From assembly GCA_900543325.1 (NCBI GenBank), contig UQQU01000001.1, positions 32,648 through 96,647 of the forward strand: a stretch of 64,000 nucleotides of DNA. Reading direction: 5' to 3'. Each line of letters starts with the position of its first letter. The stretch's first letter is position 1. The notes under the pieces are model-generated. The model was not told the DNA's origin. It worked only from the letters and a program-made list of their open reading frames with translations, and ran no database searches. A program made the position numbers and the translations under genes. This document shows positions 16,207-24,614 of the stretch, in pieces. This DNA is from an uncultured Clostridium sp. Its GTDB lineage: Bacteria > Bacillota > Clostridia > Clostridiales > Clostridiaceae.

Positions 16207-18498
16207 TTAAATTAATCCAACTTCTTTGAATTTTTCAAAAACACTTTGGGGATTCATAGGTATTTTATTAAATGCTACTCCAGTTGCATCCAGTACCGCA
16301 TTTCTTATTGCTGGAGCAGGTGAAATAGTTGGATTTTCTCCTAAAGATTTTTGTCCAAAGCTACCCGCTGGATCTGCTTCTTCTACAAAATCTACACCAA
16401 TAGTGGGGGTGTCTAATATTGTTTGAAGTTTATAATCTAATAAATTATTATTTAAGGGTTTACCTGATTTTTTATCAAATAGTAACTGCTCTGATAATGC
16501 ATAACCCAATGCCATACTTACTCCACCCTGAACTTGTCCTTCTGCAAGCTTATGATTTAATATTTTACCTGAATCATGGATATTGTATATTTCTAACACT
16601 TCGATTTTTCCAGTTTCAATATCTACTTCAACTTCTGCAAAAGTTACACCATAGGCAACTGCATTAATCCTTACATTTTCAGATGTATCACTTGTTATTG
16701 GTTTTGCATTTATCCTATCATAATAAGAATATAATGCTATATCTCCTAATGGACATAGTACATCTCCTAATTTTTTCTCAATTATATTTCCATCTTCAAT
16801 ATCTAATTCCTCAATATTTAAACCATATTTTTCACTTGCAATAGAAAGAACCTTTTCCTTTACTTCTTGTGCTGCTTTTTTAACTGCTGCTCCTGTAACA
16901 AAGCTCTGTCTTGAAGCATATGCACCTGTATCAAATGGAGTAATATCAGTATCTTGAGTTGTAATAATATGAACATCCTCTATACTTATTCCTAAAACTT
17001 CTGCTACCATTTGAGAAAATACAGTATCACTACCTTGTCCTATTTCTGTTGCTCCTACTTGCAATTGAACAGAACCATCTTGATTCATTACAATTCTTGC
17101 ACCAGCCAATTCTAGAGATACAGGATGAGTACCTGAGAAATAACTAAAACAAGCCACTCCTAATCCCCTTCTTTTATTTGAAGTCTGGTCTTTATATATT
17201 TTCTTTTTTTCATCCCATCTAATTAATTCTTTTCCTTTTTCAATACATTTATCTAATTTAAAAGATCTTACTTTAATTTCATTTAAAGGATCAATATGAC
17301 CAAGTGATATAAAATTATCTTTTCTAAATTTTATTGGATCTATATTTAACTTTCTTGCTATATCATCAATATGAGATTCTAAAGCGAAGCAAACTTGTGG
17401 AATTCCATACCCTCTCATAGCTCCTGCCGTTGGTAAATTAGTATACACAGTTTTGGGTTCAACCCTTATAGATTTAAAATTATATAGTGGTCTAAATTTA
17501 CTTGCTGCACTCATTGCAATGGAATGTCCATGAGAAGCATAAGCACCGTTATTAACTATATTTTTCATATAAATCCCCAATAATTTACCTTCTTTTGAAA
17601 CTGCACTTTTAATATTAAATTTCATAGCATGTCTAGTTCTTGTATCAATAAACACTTCTTCTCTACTTAATGAAAACCTAACAGGTCTTCCATTAACCGC
17701 TAAAGTCATAGCTGCAGTTAATGGTTCTATTATCACATCCTGTTTATTTCCAAAACCACCACCTATATATGGTTTAATAACCCTAATACGTCCCCACGGT
17801 ATATTTAACGCCTGACCAACTATTCTCCTAACTATATGAGGTATTTGAGTTGATGTAACTATAACTATTCTATTGTCACTATCAACATAAGCATATGCTG
17901 TTTGATTTTCAAGCTGACAATGTTGAACTATACTGGTTTCATATTCACCTTCAAATATAAAATCTGAGTTTTTAAATTCATTTTCAATATCTCCTATATC
18001 TATAACAGAAGAGGCGAGTATATTATTTTTTCTATCTTCATGAATTTTAGGTGCATCATCTTCAGCTGCTTCTTCTACATCAAATACAGCAGGTAAAATC
18101 TCATAATCAACTTTTATTAACTTTAATGCTTTTTCAGCTATTATTTCATCTTTAGCCACTACTGCTGCAATTGCGTCTCCTACTAATCTAGCTTTATCTG
18201 TTAATATTAATCTATCCTCTACATCTCTATGACTAGGATCTAATGAATAGGGATGCCCTGCTGTTGCAAACTTTATTTTAGGTAAATCCTTAGATGTAAT
18301 TATTGCATATACCCCTTCTAACTTTGATGCCTCTTCTACATCTATATTTTTAATATAGGCATGAGCATAAGGACTTCTAAGCACTTTCCCTATAAGCATA
18401 TCTCTTTCCATGAAATCATCTGTATATTTGGCTTTACCAGTTACTTTTGCAACAGCATCAACCCTATTAATATCACTACCTAAAATTTTATAAGACAT
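16207..18498 (-). CDS. xdhA: Xanthine dehydrogenase-type molybdenum-binding subunit, full length
   Basis: A 763-residue Mo subunit with normal length. The N-terminal domain has GSDINRVDAVAKVTGKAKYTDD. Mo-pterin contacts lie in GGGFGNKQD and AGAMRGYGIPQ. The segment ATEIGQGSDTVFSQMVAE holds the GQG loop, and PAGSFGQKSLGENP near the end carries the catalytic glutamate. I start it at ATG 18498 because GAGGTG lies just upstream and overlaps the longer GTG start at 18513. It is the first gene of the eight-gene operon. It probably oxidises hypoxanthine/xanthine-type bases; purine hydroxylase is an alternative. No cofactor-maturation gene (cytidylyl or sulfur transfer, selenium labile cofactor) is in the window. 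Confidence 0.9.
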   Translation of the reverse strand: MSYKILGSDINRVDAVAKVTGKAKYTDDFMERDMLIGKVLRSPYAHAYIKNIDVEEASKLEGVYAIITSKDLPKIKFATAGHPYSLDPSHRDVEDRLILTDKARLVGDAIAAVVAKDEIIAEKALKLIKVDYEILPAVFDVEEAAEDDAPKIHEDRKNNILASSVIDIGDIENEFKNSDFIFEGEYETSIVQHCQLENQTAYAYVDSDNRIVIVTSTQIPHIVRRIVGQALNIPWGRIRVIKPYIGGGFGNKQDVIIEPLTAAMTLAVNGRPVRFSLSREEVFIDTRTRHAMKFNIKSAVSKEGKLLGIYMKNIVNNGAYASHGHSIAMSAASKFRPLYNFKSIRVEPKTVYTNLPTAGAMRGYGIPQVCFALESHIDDIARKLNIDPIKFRKDNFISLGHIDPLNEIKVRSFKLDKCIEKGKELIRWDEKKKIYKDQTSNKRRGLGVACFSYFSGTHPVSLELAGARIVMNQDGSVQLQVGATEIGQGSDTVFSQMVAEVLGISIEDVHIITTQDTDITPFDTGAYASRQSFVTGAAVKKAAQEVKEKVLSIASEKYGLNIEELDIEDGNIIEKKLGDVLCPLGDIALYSYYDRINAKPITSDTSENVRINAVAYGVTFAEVEVDIETGKIEVLEIYNIHDSGKILNHKLAEGQVQGGVSMALGYALSEQLLFDKKSGKPLNNNLLDYKLQTILDTPTIGVDFVEEADPAGSFGQKSLGENPTISPAPAIRNAVLDATGVAFNKIPMNPQSVFEKFKEVGLI

Positions 18499-18619
18499 TA
18501 ACTCACCTCTCACTATTTATTTTTCATCCTCATAACCCTTGTAACTTATCTCAATATATGTTACTTCAATTATAATACAATTAAGTTAATTATTAAACAC
18601 CGCATAAATTTTACCAAAT
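18499..18619 (-). promoter_or_regulatory. Promoter region of the purine operon
   Basis: The AT-rich leader has a TATAAT on the minus strand about 75 bases upstream of xdhA, with only a poor -35 at 17-base spacing. That would fit an activator-dependent promoter. I see no purine riboswitch consensus here. Confidence 0.35.
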
Positions 18620-19120
18620 TTATAGTAGTGGTCTTCTTATGAAAAGTCCTTCAGATTTAAACATATCCATAACAAATCTTAAATCTACACACCCAAAATC
18701 CATAACTTTAATACACCATGAATTTATTTCTATTCCAATTTTTAATTCATTAAATATAATATCCATCCTTTTTTCTGGAACAGATAAATTGTAAATTACA
18801 TCATCTATAAATCTATTTAAATCGTTATTATAGGGTTCAAAAGACAAACTATCTCCCTCTTCATGTACCAATTTAAAAATATGACTATCATAAAGATATA
18901 ATTTACTCATTGATAAAACAAACTTATTTAAAACATTATAACTATTGTTTTTTAAGATAATATTTTCAAAGTCACTATATTTTCCTATATTAGCTACCTT
19001 TCTAGGAAGTATATCAATTACATAAATATCCCTATATTCCTTTTGTTTATAGTTATCATTTATTAATTTTTGAAATAGTACCTCAATTGCTTTAGTTTCC
19101 TTACCATTATTTTCATTCAT
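18620..19120 (-). CDS. Hypothetical protein, 166 residues
   Basis: I do not recognise this protein. It is soluble, without signal peptide or membrane span, mixed alpha/beta, with a compact hydrophobic C-terminal half (IIFNELKIGIEINSWCIKVMDFGCVDLRFVMDMF). The start is ATG 19120: AGAGGTGA precedes it at a good distance, whereas the upstream in-frame ATG at 19150 has no such site. It lies upstream of the purine operon on the same strand, separated by ~120 bases that include that operon's leader, and downstream of nfo behind a terminator. Confidence 0.55.
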   Translation of the reverse strand: MNENNGKETKAIEVLFQKLINDNYKQKEYRDIYVIDILPRKVANIGKYSDFENIILKNNSYNVLNKFVLSMSKLYLYDSHIFKLVHEEGDSLSFEPYNNDLNRFIDDVIYNLSVPEKRMDIIFNELKIGIEINSWCIKVMDFGCVDLRFVMDMFKSEGLFIRRPLL

Positions 19121-19241
19121 AAAAATCACCTCTAATTTTTTAACTTTCATTATATGTATATTATTAAAAAACTAAAATAATATTTATAACATTATTTTAC
19201 TCCTTTTTATTCTTTTATATTATAATTAACTATTTTTTTAT

Positions 19242-19287
19242 AAAAAATGAAAGTATTTACCTAGCTTGGTAGCTATAAATACTTTCA
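19242..19287 (-). terminator. Terminator after nfo
   Basis: 12-bp perfect repeat TGAAAGTATTTA / TAAATACTTTCA with a loop that can pair further, and a U-run on the minus strand. Confidence 0.85.
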
Positions 19288-19296
19288 CTTATATTA

Positions 19297-20127
19297 TTAT
19301 TTATATTGTTCTTTTAATAACTCTATTTCATTTTTATATCCATCTAACTCATTAGGAGTTTCTAAGAAAAATGGTAAATGTCTAAGCTTAGGATGATTTA
19401 TTATTCTACTTATTCCTTCAAGACCTAAAGTTCCCTCACCAATTTTTTCATGTCTATCCTTATGACTCTTAAAAGGGTTTTTACTATCATTTAAGTGTAT
19501 AGCCTTTAATCTATCTAAGCCTATTATTCTATCAAATTCTTCTAGAACATTATCTAAATCATTTACTATATCATATCCAGCATCATAAACATGGCATGTA
19601 TCTAAACATACACCTAAATGATCCTTTAACTCAACTCTATTTATAATTTCTGCTATTTCTTCAAAGCTTCTTCCTATTTCAGTCCCTTTTCCAGCCATAG
19701 TTTCAAGTAAAACAGTTGTTGTTTGCTCAGGTTTCAATACTGTATTTAACATTTCTACAATATAATCTATTCCAACATCGACGCCTTGTTTAACGTGACT
19801 ACCAGGATGAAAATTATATAAGTTGTTAGGTAAATACTCCATTCTAACTAAATCATCTGCCATCATTTCAGTAGCAAATTTTCTTGTATTTTCATCTGCT
19901 GAACATCCATTTAAAGTATATGGAGCATGTGCTAATATTTTAGCAAAATTATTTTCTTTCATTATTTCTAAAAGTCCATTAATATCTTTTTCATCTATAT
20001 CTTTAGCTTTTCCACCTCTAGGATTACGAGTGAAAAATTGAAAAGTATTAGCTCCAATAGATAAAGCTTCCTTTCCCATATTCTTGAATCCTTTTGTAGT
20101 AGATAGGTGACATCCTATGTTTAACAT
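19297..20127 (-). CDS. nfo: Endonuclease IV (AP endonuclease)
   Basis: A 276-residue TIM-barrel apurinic/apyrimidinic endonuclease. The zinc-site motifs are in order: LAHAPYTLN, NFHPGSH, LLETMAG, CLDTCHVYDAGYD, IHLNDSKN with DRHEKIGEG, and FLETPNE. It cuts the DNA backbone 5' to abasic sites in base excision repair. Length is normal. It has its own terminator and ~170 bases of AT-rich upstream DNA, so it is monocistronic. Confidence 0.95.
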   Translation of the reverse strand: MLNIGCHLSTTKGFKNMGKEALSIGANTFQFFTRNPRGGKAKDIDEKDINGLLEIMKENNFAKILAHAPYTLNGCSADENTRKFATEMMADDLVRMEYLPNNLYNFHPGSHVKQGVDVGIDYIVEMLNTVLKPEQTTTVLLETMAGKGTEIGRSFEEIAEIINRVELKDHLGVCLDTCHVYDAGYDIVNDLDNVLEEFDRIIGLDRLKAIHLNDSKNPFKSHKDRHEKIGEGTLGLEGISRIINHPKLRHLPFFLETPNELDGYKNEIELLKEQYK

Positions 20128-20295
20128 GTGTAGCCCTCCAATATTGTATAATATTTACACTAAGTAAAATTCTAAATCTTTGTTTTAGTAAATTAAACTT
20201 ACACTTACAAATGCATATAAGTAACGTGTTTTATTACTTTAAATATACTACAATATTATAATACTATCAATAGATAATAATTATTATTAAATAAT

Positions 20296-20568
20296 TCATT
20301 CTTCATTTAGTTCTTCATCTAATATTGTAACCATAAACTCTTCTATTGAATTATATCCATAATCATAAGCTAAATTACTTAACATATATTTTTCATCCTC
20401 ATCTATTTCTAATAATATTTCTGTTTTATATTGATCATCTATTTTTTCTTTTATTCTTTTTTCAATTTTATTTTTCTCTTTAATATCATAATAAAATCCA
20501 TAAATTATAATAAAACTATAAAAAACAATAAATAACTTATGTAATATACTAACACTTATAAAGTCCAT
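20296..20568 (-). CDS. Membrane-anchored protein with a C-terminal RHH-like domain
   Basis: A 90-residue protein. Residues ~8-27 are one hydrophobic helix (LFIVFYSFIIIYGFYY). A charged linker (~28-47) leads to a C-terminal segment whose pattern reads as ribbon-helix-helix: strand KTEILLEID, helix EDEKYMLSNLAYDYGY, helix NSIEEFMVTILDEELNE. It starts five bases after the stop codon of a 50-residue RHH-like protein, so the two are translationally coupled. An RHH fold tethered to the membrane is unusual. The domain call is by eye; the helices could serve only in protein-protein contact. Confidence 0.6.
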   Translation of the reverse strand: MDFISVSILHKLFIVFYSFIIIYGFYYDIKEKNKIEKRIKEKIDDQYKTEILLEIDEDEKYMLSNLAYDYGYNSIEEFMVTILDEELNEE

Positions 20569-20573
20569 ATTTT

Positions 20574-20726
20574 TTATTCCTCATATTTTTCAATCCAAGG
20601 ATCATATATACATATCTGCTTTATATATTCTGTTATACTTTTATTATCTTTTATGGCTTTATCTCTAATCTTTCGCTCATCATTTCTTGATAATTTTAAA
20701 ATTATAGTCTCTGTTCTATTCCCCAT
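20574..20726 (-). CDS. Small ribbon-helix-helix protein, 50 residues
   Basis: The frame runs from ATG (20726) to TAA (20574-20576), preceded by GGTGGAGA. The sequence MGNRTETIILKLSRNDE... shows a strand (TETIILKLS), helix (RNDERKIRDKAIKDN) and second helix (SITEYIKQICIYD), the layout of Arc/MetJ/CopG-type DNA-binding dimers and of relaxosome accessory proteins. It is the first gene of a two-gene unit with the membrane-anchored RHH-like protein. The ~110 bases upstream contain AT-rich inverted-repeat material (ATTTTATTATG ... AATAATAAAATG) that might be an operator. Confidence 0.6.
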   Translation of the reverse strand: MGNRTETIILKLSRNDERKIRDKAIKDNKSITEYIKQICIYDPWIEKYEE

Positions 20727-20913
20727 AAGTCTCCACCCCTTTAATTGAGATTCTAACTTTATAATTTAAACTTAATACATTTTATTATGTATACTAATAA
20801 AATATTACCAAAATAATAAAATGTATTATAGGAAATTTAACGTCCAAATTTTATTTTTTGTTACTTAAATTTTTACCTTATTTTTAATCAATAACTATAA
20901 ATTGCAATAACAA

Positions 20914-20942
20914 GAGCAACATATTAAATTAACATGTTGCTC
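20914..20942 (-). terminator. Terminator-like hairpin after the ABC-F gene
   Basis: Perfect 9-bp repeat GAGCAACAT / ATGTTGCTC, 11-base loop, 21 bases beyond the ABC-F stop. The following U-run on the minus strand is weak. Confidence 0.55.
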
Positions 20943-20962
20943 CGTACTTTCTAAATACTTAA

Positions 20963-22597
20963 TTATAATAATCTTATTTCTCTTAGAATTTCATCATACT
21001 GTTTTTCATATTCTAATTTCTTAGTAGCATTACCTTCAATTGAAATTAGTGAAATCATTTCTGATAGTCTATTTTGTAAAACCATCTTTTTTTCATTAAT
21101 CTCTCTTTCTTTTTTAGTAATTTGTGGATCTTTAATTCTTTTTATCCACTCATTATATGCATAAGGATAATATTTTAATGTATTATCTTCAAAACATAAT
21201 ATTTCATTACATACATTAGCAATAAATCTTCTGTCATGAGATACAATAATCATAGTTTTATTACTATTTTTTAATGCTTCCTCTAAGGCCTCCATAGATT
21301 GAATATCGAGATAATTAGTTGGTTCATCTAAAATTAATAAATTATTATCACTTAAAATTATCTTACAAAGCGCTACTCTTACTTTTTCTCCTCCGCTTAA
21401 AATAGAAACTCTCTTATATACATCATTTTCTCTAAATAAAAATCTACTTAAGATTATCCTTATAAAAGTTTCGTTTTCAGAACTACTTTCTAAAATATTA
21501 TCTAGAATAGTTTTATCTTCATTTAAAATCATTAAATCCTGTTGAAAATACCCTATCTTAACTCTATTGGCTATTTTTATACCTTCATTATTATTAATTA
21601 TTGCTTTTAATAAAGTAGTTTTTCCACAACCATTTTCTCCAATTAAAGCTACTCTTGTATTTTTCTTAAGCTTAAAACTAGCATTTCTTAATATTACCTT
21701 ATTTTCAAATGAAATATTTATATCTTTTATTTCAATAGGATAATTTGAATAAAATTCATTTCCTTCTGCTATATCAATTTTTATTACTGCATTTTCTTTA
21801 GGCTTCTCTTTTTCTTCCAATTTTTCAATTCTTGTTTTTATAGCTTTTATAGAATTATCCATATTCTTCTTAGCACTCTGATTTCCCATTTTATGAAGCC
21901 TAGCTTCAGAATTCCCAAACCTCTTAGGTGTTTTTTTAATTCCATCCCTTAAAGCTATTTTTGATATTACAGCCTCCTCTAACCTTCTTTTTTCCTTGAT
22001 ATATTGATTATATTCAAAACTTTGTCTATTAACTCTTTCTTCTTTTTGTTTAAGATAACTAGTATAATTACCATTAAACATAGTAACTTTTGATTCATCT
22101 ATCTCAATTATTTTGTTACAAATATTATCTAAGAAATCCCTATCATGAGAAACTAATAATATTGCTCCATTAAAACTTATAAACTTCTCTTCTAGATATT
22201 TAATAGACTGAACATCAAGATTAGAAGTTGGTTCATCTGCAATAATAATCCTACTATTATTATTTAATGCCTTTGCAACTCTAGCTTTGACCTTTTCTCC
22301 ACCACTTAAAAAACTATTATATTCATTGGGTAACTTTAATTCTTTTGATATTTTACTATCTTCAATATTAACCTCTTCATCTAATTGATTAACATACGAA
22401 TAACTGCAATCTAGAAAAACATTACCTTCCTCATAACCTTCTTTACCACAAATTATATTTAGCAATGTTGTTTTTCCAGCTCCATTTACCCCTACAAGAC
22501 CTATTTTATCTCCCTCAAATATTTCTAATTTATCAATATTTAAAATTAATCTATCTCCATAATACTTTTTCAATTTATTAACTTTAATTAATTGCAA
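20963..22597 (-). CDS. ABC-F family ATPase, probable ribosomal protection protein (Vga/Lsa/CplR type)
   Basis: A 544-residue protein with two complete ABC domains and no membrane part. The first has Walker A GVNGAGKTT and signature LSGGEKVKARVA; the second has GENGCGKTT and LSGGEKVRVALC, each followed by DEPTSNLD or DEPTNYLD. The linker between them carries GIKKTPKRFGNSEARLHKMGNQSAKK, similar in pattern to the interdomain arm of antibiotic-resistance ABC-F proteins that reach the peptidyl-transferase centre. Such proteins release lincosamides, pleuromutilins or streptogramin A from the ribosome; housekeeping ABC-F members are the alternative. The long leader with inverted repeats supports drug-responsive control. 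The ATG follows AGGAGG. Confidence 0.85.
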   Translation of the reverse strand: MQLIKVNKLKKYYGDRLILNIDKLEIFEGDKIGLVGVNGAGKTTLLNIICGKEGYEEGNVFLDCSYSYVNQLDEEVNIEDSKISKELKLPNEYNSFLSGGEKVKARVAKALNNNSRIIIADEPTSNLDVQSIKYLEEKFISFNGAILLVSHDRDFLDNICNKIIEIDESKVTMFNGNYTSYLKQKEERVNRQSFEYNQYIKEKRRLEEAVISKIALRDGIKKTPKRFGNSEARLHKMGNQSAKKNMDNSIKAIKTRIEKLEEKEKPKENAVIKIDIAEGNEFYSNYPIEIKDINISFENKVILRNASFKLKKNTRVALIGENGCGKTTLLKAIINNNEGIKIANRVKIGYFQQDLMILNEDKTILDNILESSSENETFIRIILSRFLFRENDVYKRVSILSGGEKVRVALCKIILSDNNLLILDEPTNYLDIQSMEALEEALKNSNKTMIIVSHDRRFIANVCNEILCFEDNTLKYYPYAYNEWIKRIKDPQITKKEREINEKKMVLQNRLSEMISLISIEGNATKKLEYEKQYDEILREIRLL

Positions 22598-22914
22598 AAA
22601 AAATCCCTCCTATTACTAGAGAGATAATTACAAACTAAAACTGTATTTTCATTATTAAAATTCATTTTAATCCATTACTAATAAACCTATAAAAATATAG
22701 ACTTATTTTATTTAATAATTCAGTTAAGTTATAGTATCACTTAGTAATCACTCTCTAAAATTTACACAACACAAATAAACCTTTTTAAGGCCATATTTTT
22801 TTATTTGGTTGTTTTAGCTTTTAAAGATGATTACATTCTCATTTCTACTATACCTTTACCTTTCTTAAAATTCATTACATTTTTATTATATTATTTTTGT
22901 ACACTAATGTACAT
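22598..22914 (-). promoter_or_regulatory. Structured leader and promoter of the ABC-F gene
   Basis: On the minus strand TGTACA (22913-22908), 17 bases, TATAAT (22890-22885) form a promoter; its -35 lies in the inverted repeat TGTAC-ACTAAT-GTACA. The ~280-base leader contains an imperfect inverted repeat pairing 22799-22813 with 22764-22780, which encloses a possible 10-codon frame (22762-22794, MALKRFICVV). A second long-range pairing joins AGAGAG-GATTAC (22743-22757) to the matching GTAATT-CTCTCT segment (22618-22633) just upstream of the AGGAGG. Structured leaders with short frames are known for drug-inducible ABC-F genes; the mechanism here is inferred. Confidence 0.5.
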
Positions 22915-22941
22915 ATTTTTCCTATAATATATTTTCAAATT

Positions 22942-23064
22942 TTACATTAGTACTTCATAATCAAAATATTTTTCTTGAAAGCGCACTTGTTTTTCTATTT
23001 CCCTAATAGTAAATTTCACTCCCATTTTCCTATCAACTATAACTGTAACTATTTCTCCAATCAT
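22942..23064 (-). CDS. Small protein, 40 residues, behind the L,D-transpeptidase gene
   Basis: ATG at 23064 follows AAGGAG at nine bases; stop at 22942-22944. It begins MIGEIVTVIVDR, which recalls the start of a clostridial inorganic-pyrophosphatase-like family (IGxxVTVxVDRPxG), but then diverges, so it may be a shortened relic or an unrelated small protein. It starts 16 bases after the stop of the L,D-transpeptidase gene and is probably on the same transcript. Confidence 0.45.
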   Translation of the reverse strand: MIGEIVTVIVDRKMGVKFTIREIEKQVRFQEKYFDYEVLM

Positions 23065-23080
23065 ATTCGCATTCTCCTTT

Positions 23081-24463
23081 CTATTCTTCCTTATAGCAAA
23101 CAATTGGAGTACCAGGCTCTATATTCTCATATATTTTTTTAGCTAAATACAATGGTGCATTTACACAACCATGACTACCATCAGTTTTATAAACTGAGCC
23201 TCCAAAAGCCCATCTCCAACTTGCATCATGTATACCTATATTACAATTAAATGGCATCCAGTACTTAACCTCTGAACTATACCCTGCTCCTTTTAGTGTT
23301 GCATTTTTCTGCTTATAATTTAACATATAAGTACCCTGTGGAGTCGCATTACCCCTACTTACATTTCCTGTTACAACATCTCCTTGAACAATCAACTTTC
23401 CATTTTTATAAAACCATAAACTTTGATTAGTTAAATTTATTTCTACATAAGTATCTCCAATATCATTTTCCCTAGTTCCCAAGGCTTCTTGTGAGTATAT
23501 AGGCTCTTTTTTTATTTCAGCACTACTCTTTATATTTTTAATTAGTTCCTCCAATTCTTTGGCCTTATCAATTTTCCATCCGTAATTTCCACCAGGAACA
23601 TCCACAATTTTCCCAGTTGTAGTTTTAAAACTACGAGTTTTTCCATATGTATCATATTTATTACTTAGCTTATTTAAATACTCTTTTATCTTTTTTTCAT
23701 TAAACACAATATTCATGCTTTGATCTACCTCTAACCAAGTATTAATTATACCGCAATCTAAAATTTCTATTTCTTCATCAAACATATAATATATTTTTGT
23801 AGATACATACTTATTCAACTCATTTTGAGTTTTAATTACTTTTTCACTATCTGCCGTAAAATCTGGTTTTTCATATACACCCTCTTCATCCAAGTTAATT
23901 TTTTTAACACCTCTAGATATTGAATTTATAACATATGCATAAAGATAATCTTTATTAACCTTATTACCATAGGTCTCCTTAATGATTGTATACTCACCAT
24001 TTTCATAACGAAAACTAGCATCTAATGGTTCAATAATACTTTCTTTATTAAAGCAAGATAATTTATTAAATTCTTTATCTAACAATTCCTTATCATATGA
24101 ATAGACATTATTTATATTATATTCATTCCTTAATAATACATATCTAGGCCATAAAAATGCATTTTGCTTTTCTTTTACTTTTTCTATTTCATTACTATCT
24201 TCATACTTAAAGTTTATCTTATTACCTTCAATATATTCTATAATATTATTTCTTTCACTTAATTCCAAAACATAATTATAAGATTCTTCTAATAATTTAT
24301 CATTAGCCTCATTTAAAGTTTTACAAGATACATTAATTCCATTGATATAGGTACCAATGTAAAAATGTTTTGTAAAATATATTGAAATAATAAGATATAC
24401 CCCCAATATTATAGTTATAATTAACATTATAATAAATAAACTGTTGCTTTCTTTATTTTTCAT
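23081..24463 (-). CDS. L,D-transpeptidase (YkuD) with peptidoglycan-binding N-terminal region
   Basis: A 460-residue membrane-anchored enzyme. Residues ~11-30 form one transmembrane helix, ~40-300 match the putative peptidoglycan-binding type that precedes YkuD domains in Firmicutes, and the last ~130 residues are the catalytic domain, with HDASWRWAFGG and the active-site cysteine in DGSHGCVNAP (about residue 437). It makes 3-3 cross-links in peptidoglycan or attaches proteins to it, outside the cytoplasmic membrane. The motif is complete. A small 40-residue frame follows. Confidence 0.92.
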   Translation of the reverse strand: MKNKESNSLFIIMLIITIILGVYLIISIYFTKHFYIGTYINGINVSCKTLNEANDKLLEESYNYVLELSERNNIIEYIEGNKINFKYEDSNEIEKVKEKQNAFLWPRYVLLRNEYNINNVYSYDKELLDKEFNKLSCFNKESIIEPLDASFRYENGEYTIIKETYGNKVNKDYLYAYVINSISRGVKKINLDEEGVYEKPDFTADSEKVIKTQNELNKYVSTKIYYMFDEEIEILDCGIINTWLEVDQSMNIVFNEKKIKEYLNKLSNKYDTYGKTRSFKTTTGKIVDVPGGNYGWKIDKAKELEELIKNIKSSAEIKKEPIYSQEALGTRENDIGDTYVEINLTNQSLWFYKNGKLIVQGDVVTGNVSRGNATPQGTYMLNYKQKNATLKGAGYSSEVKYWMPFNCNIGIHDASWRWAFGGSVYKTDGSHGCVNAPLYLAKKIYENIEPGTPIVCYKEE

Positions 24464-24564
24464 AAAGCCATTTCTATCCCCCTGAACTTATAATTGCTTG
24501 TACCTTATATAATTATGTAATTGATTTATGTTTTAAGACACTTTTAACACAAAAATATATTTAT

Positions 24565-24605
24565 AAAAAATAATGATGAAGAGTATTTTCCTCTTCATCA
24601 TTATT
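24565..24605 (-). terminator. Terminator after cardiolipin synthase
   Basis: Perfect 15-bp stem AATAATGATGAAGAG / CTCTTCATCATTATT, seven-base loop, U-run on the minus strand, 10 bases past the cls stop. Confidence 0.9.
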
Positions 24606-24614
24606 TCGTAATTA

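Noticed and set aside
18499..18619. Purine riboswitch before the purine operon
   Set aside because: The characteristic conserved loop and junction sequences of the purine riboswitch are not visible in the ~120-base leader.
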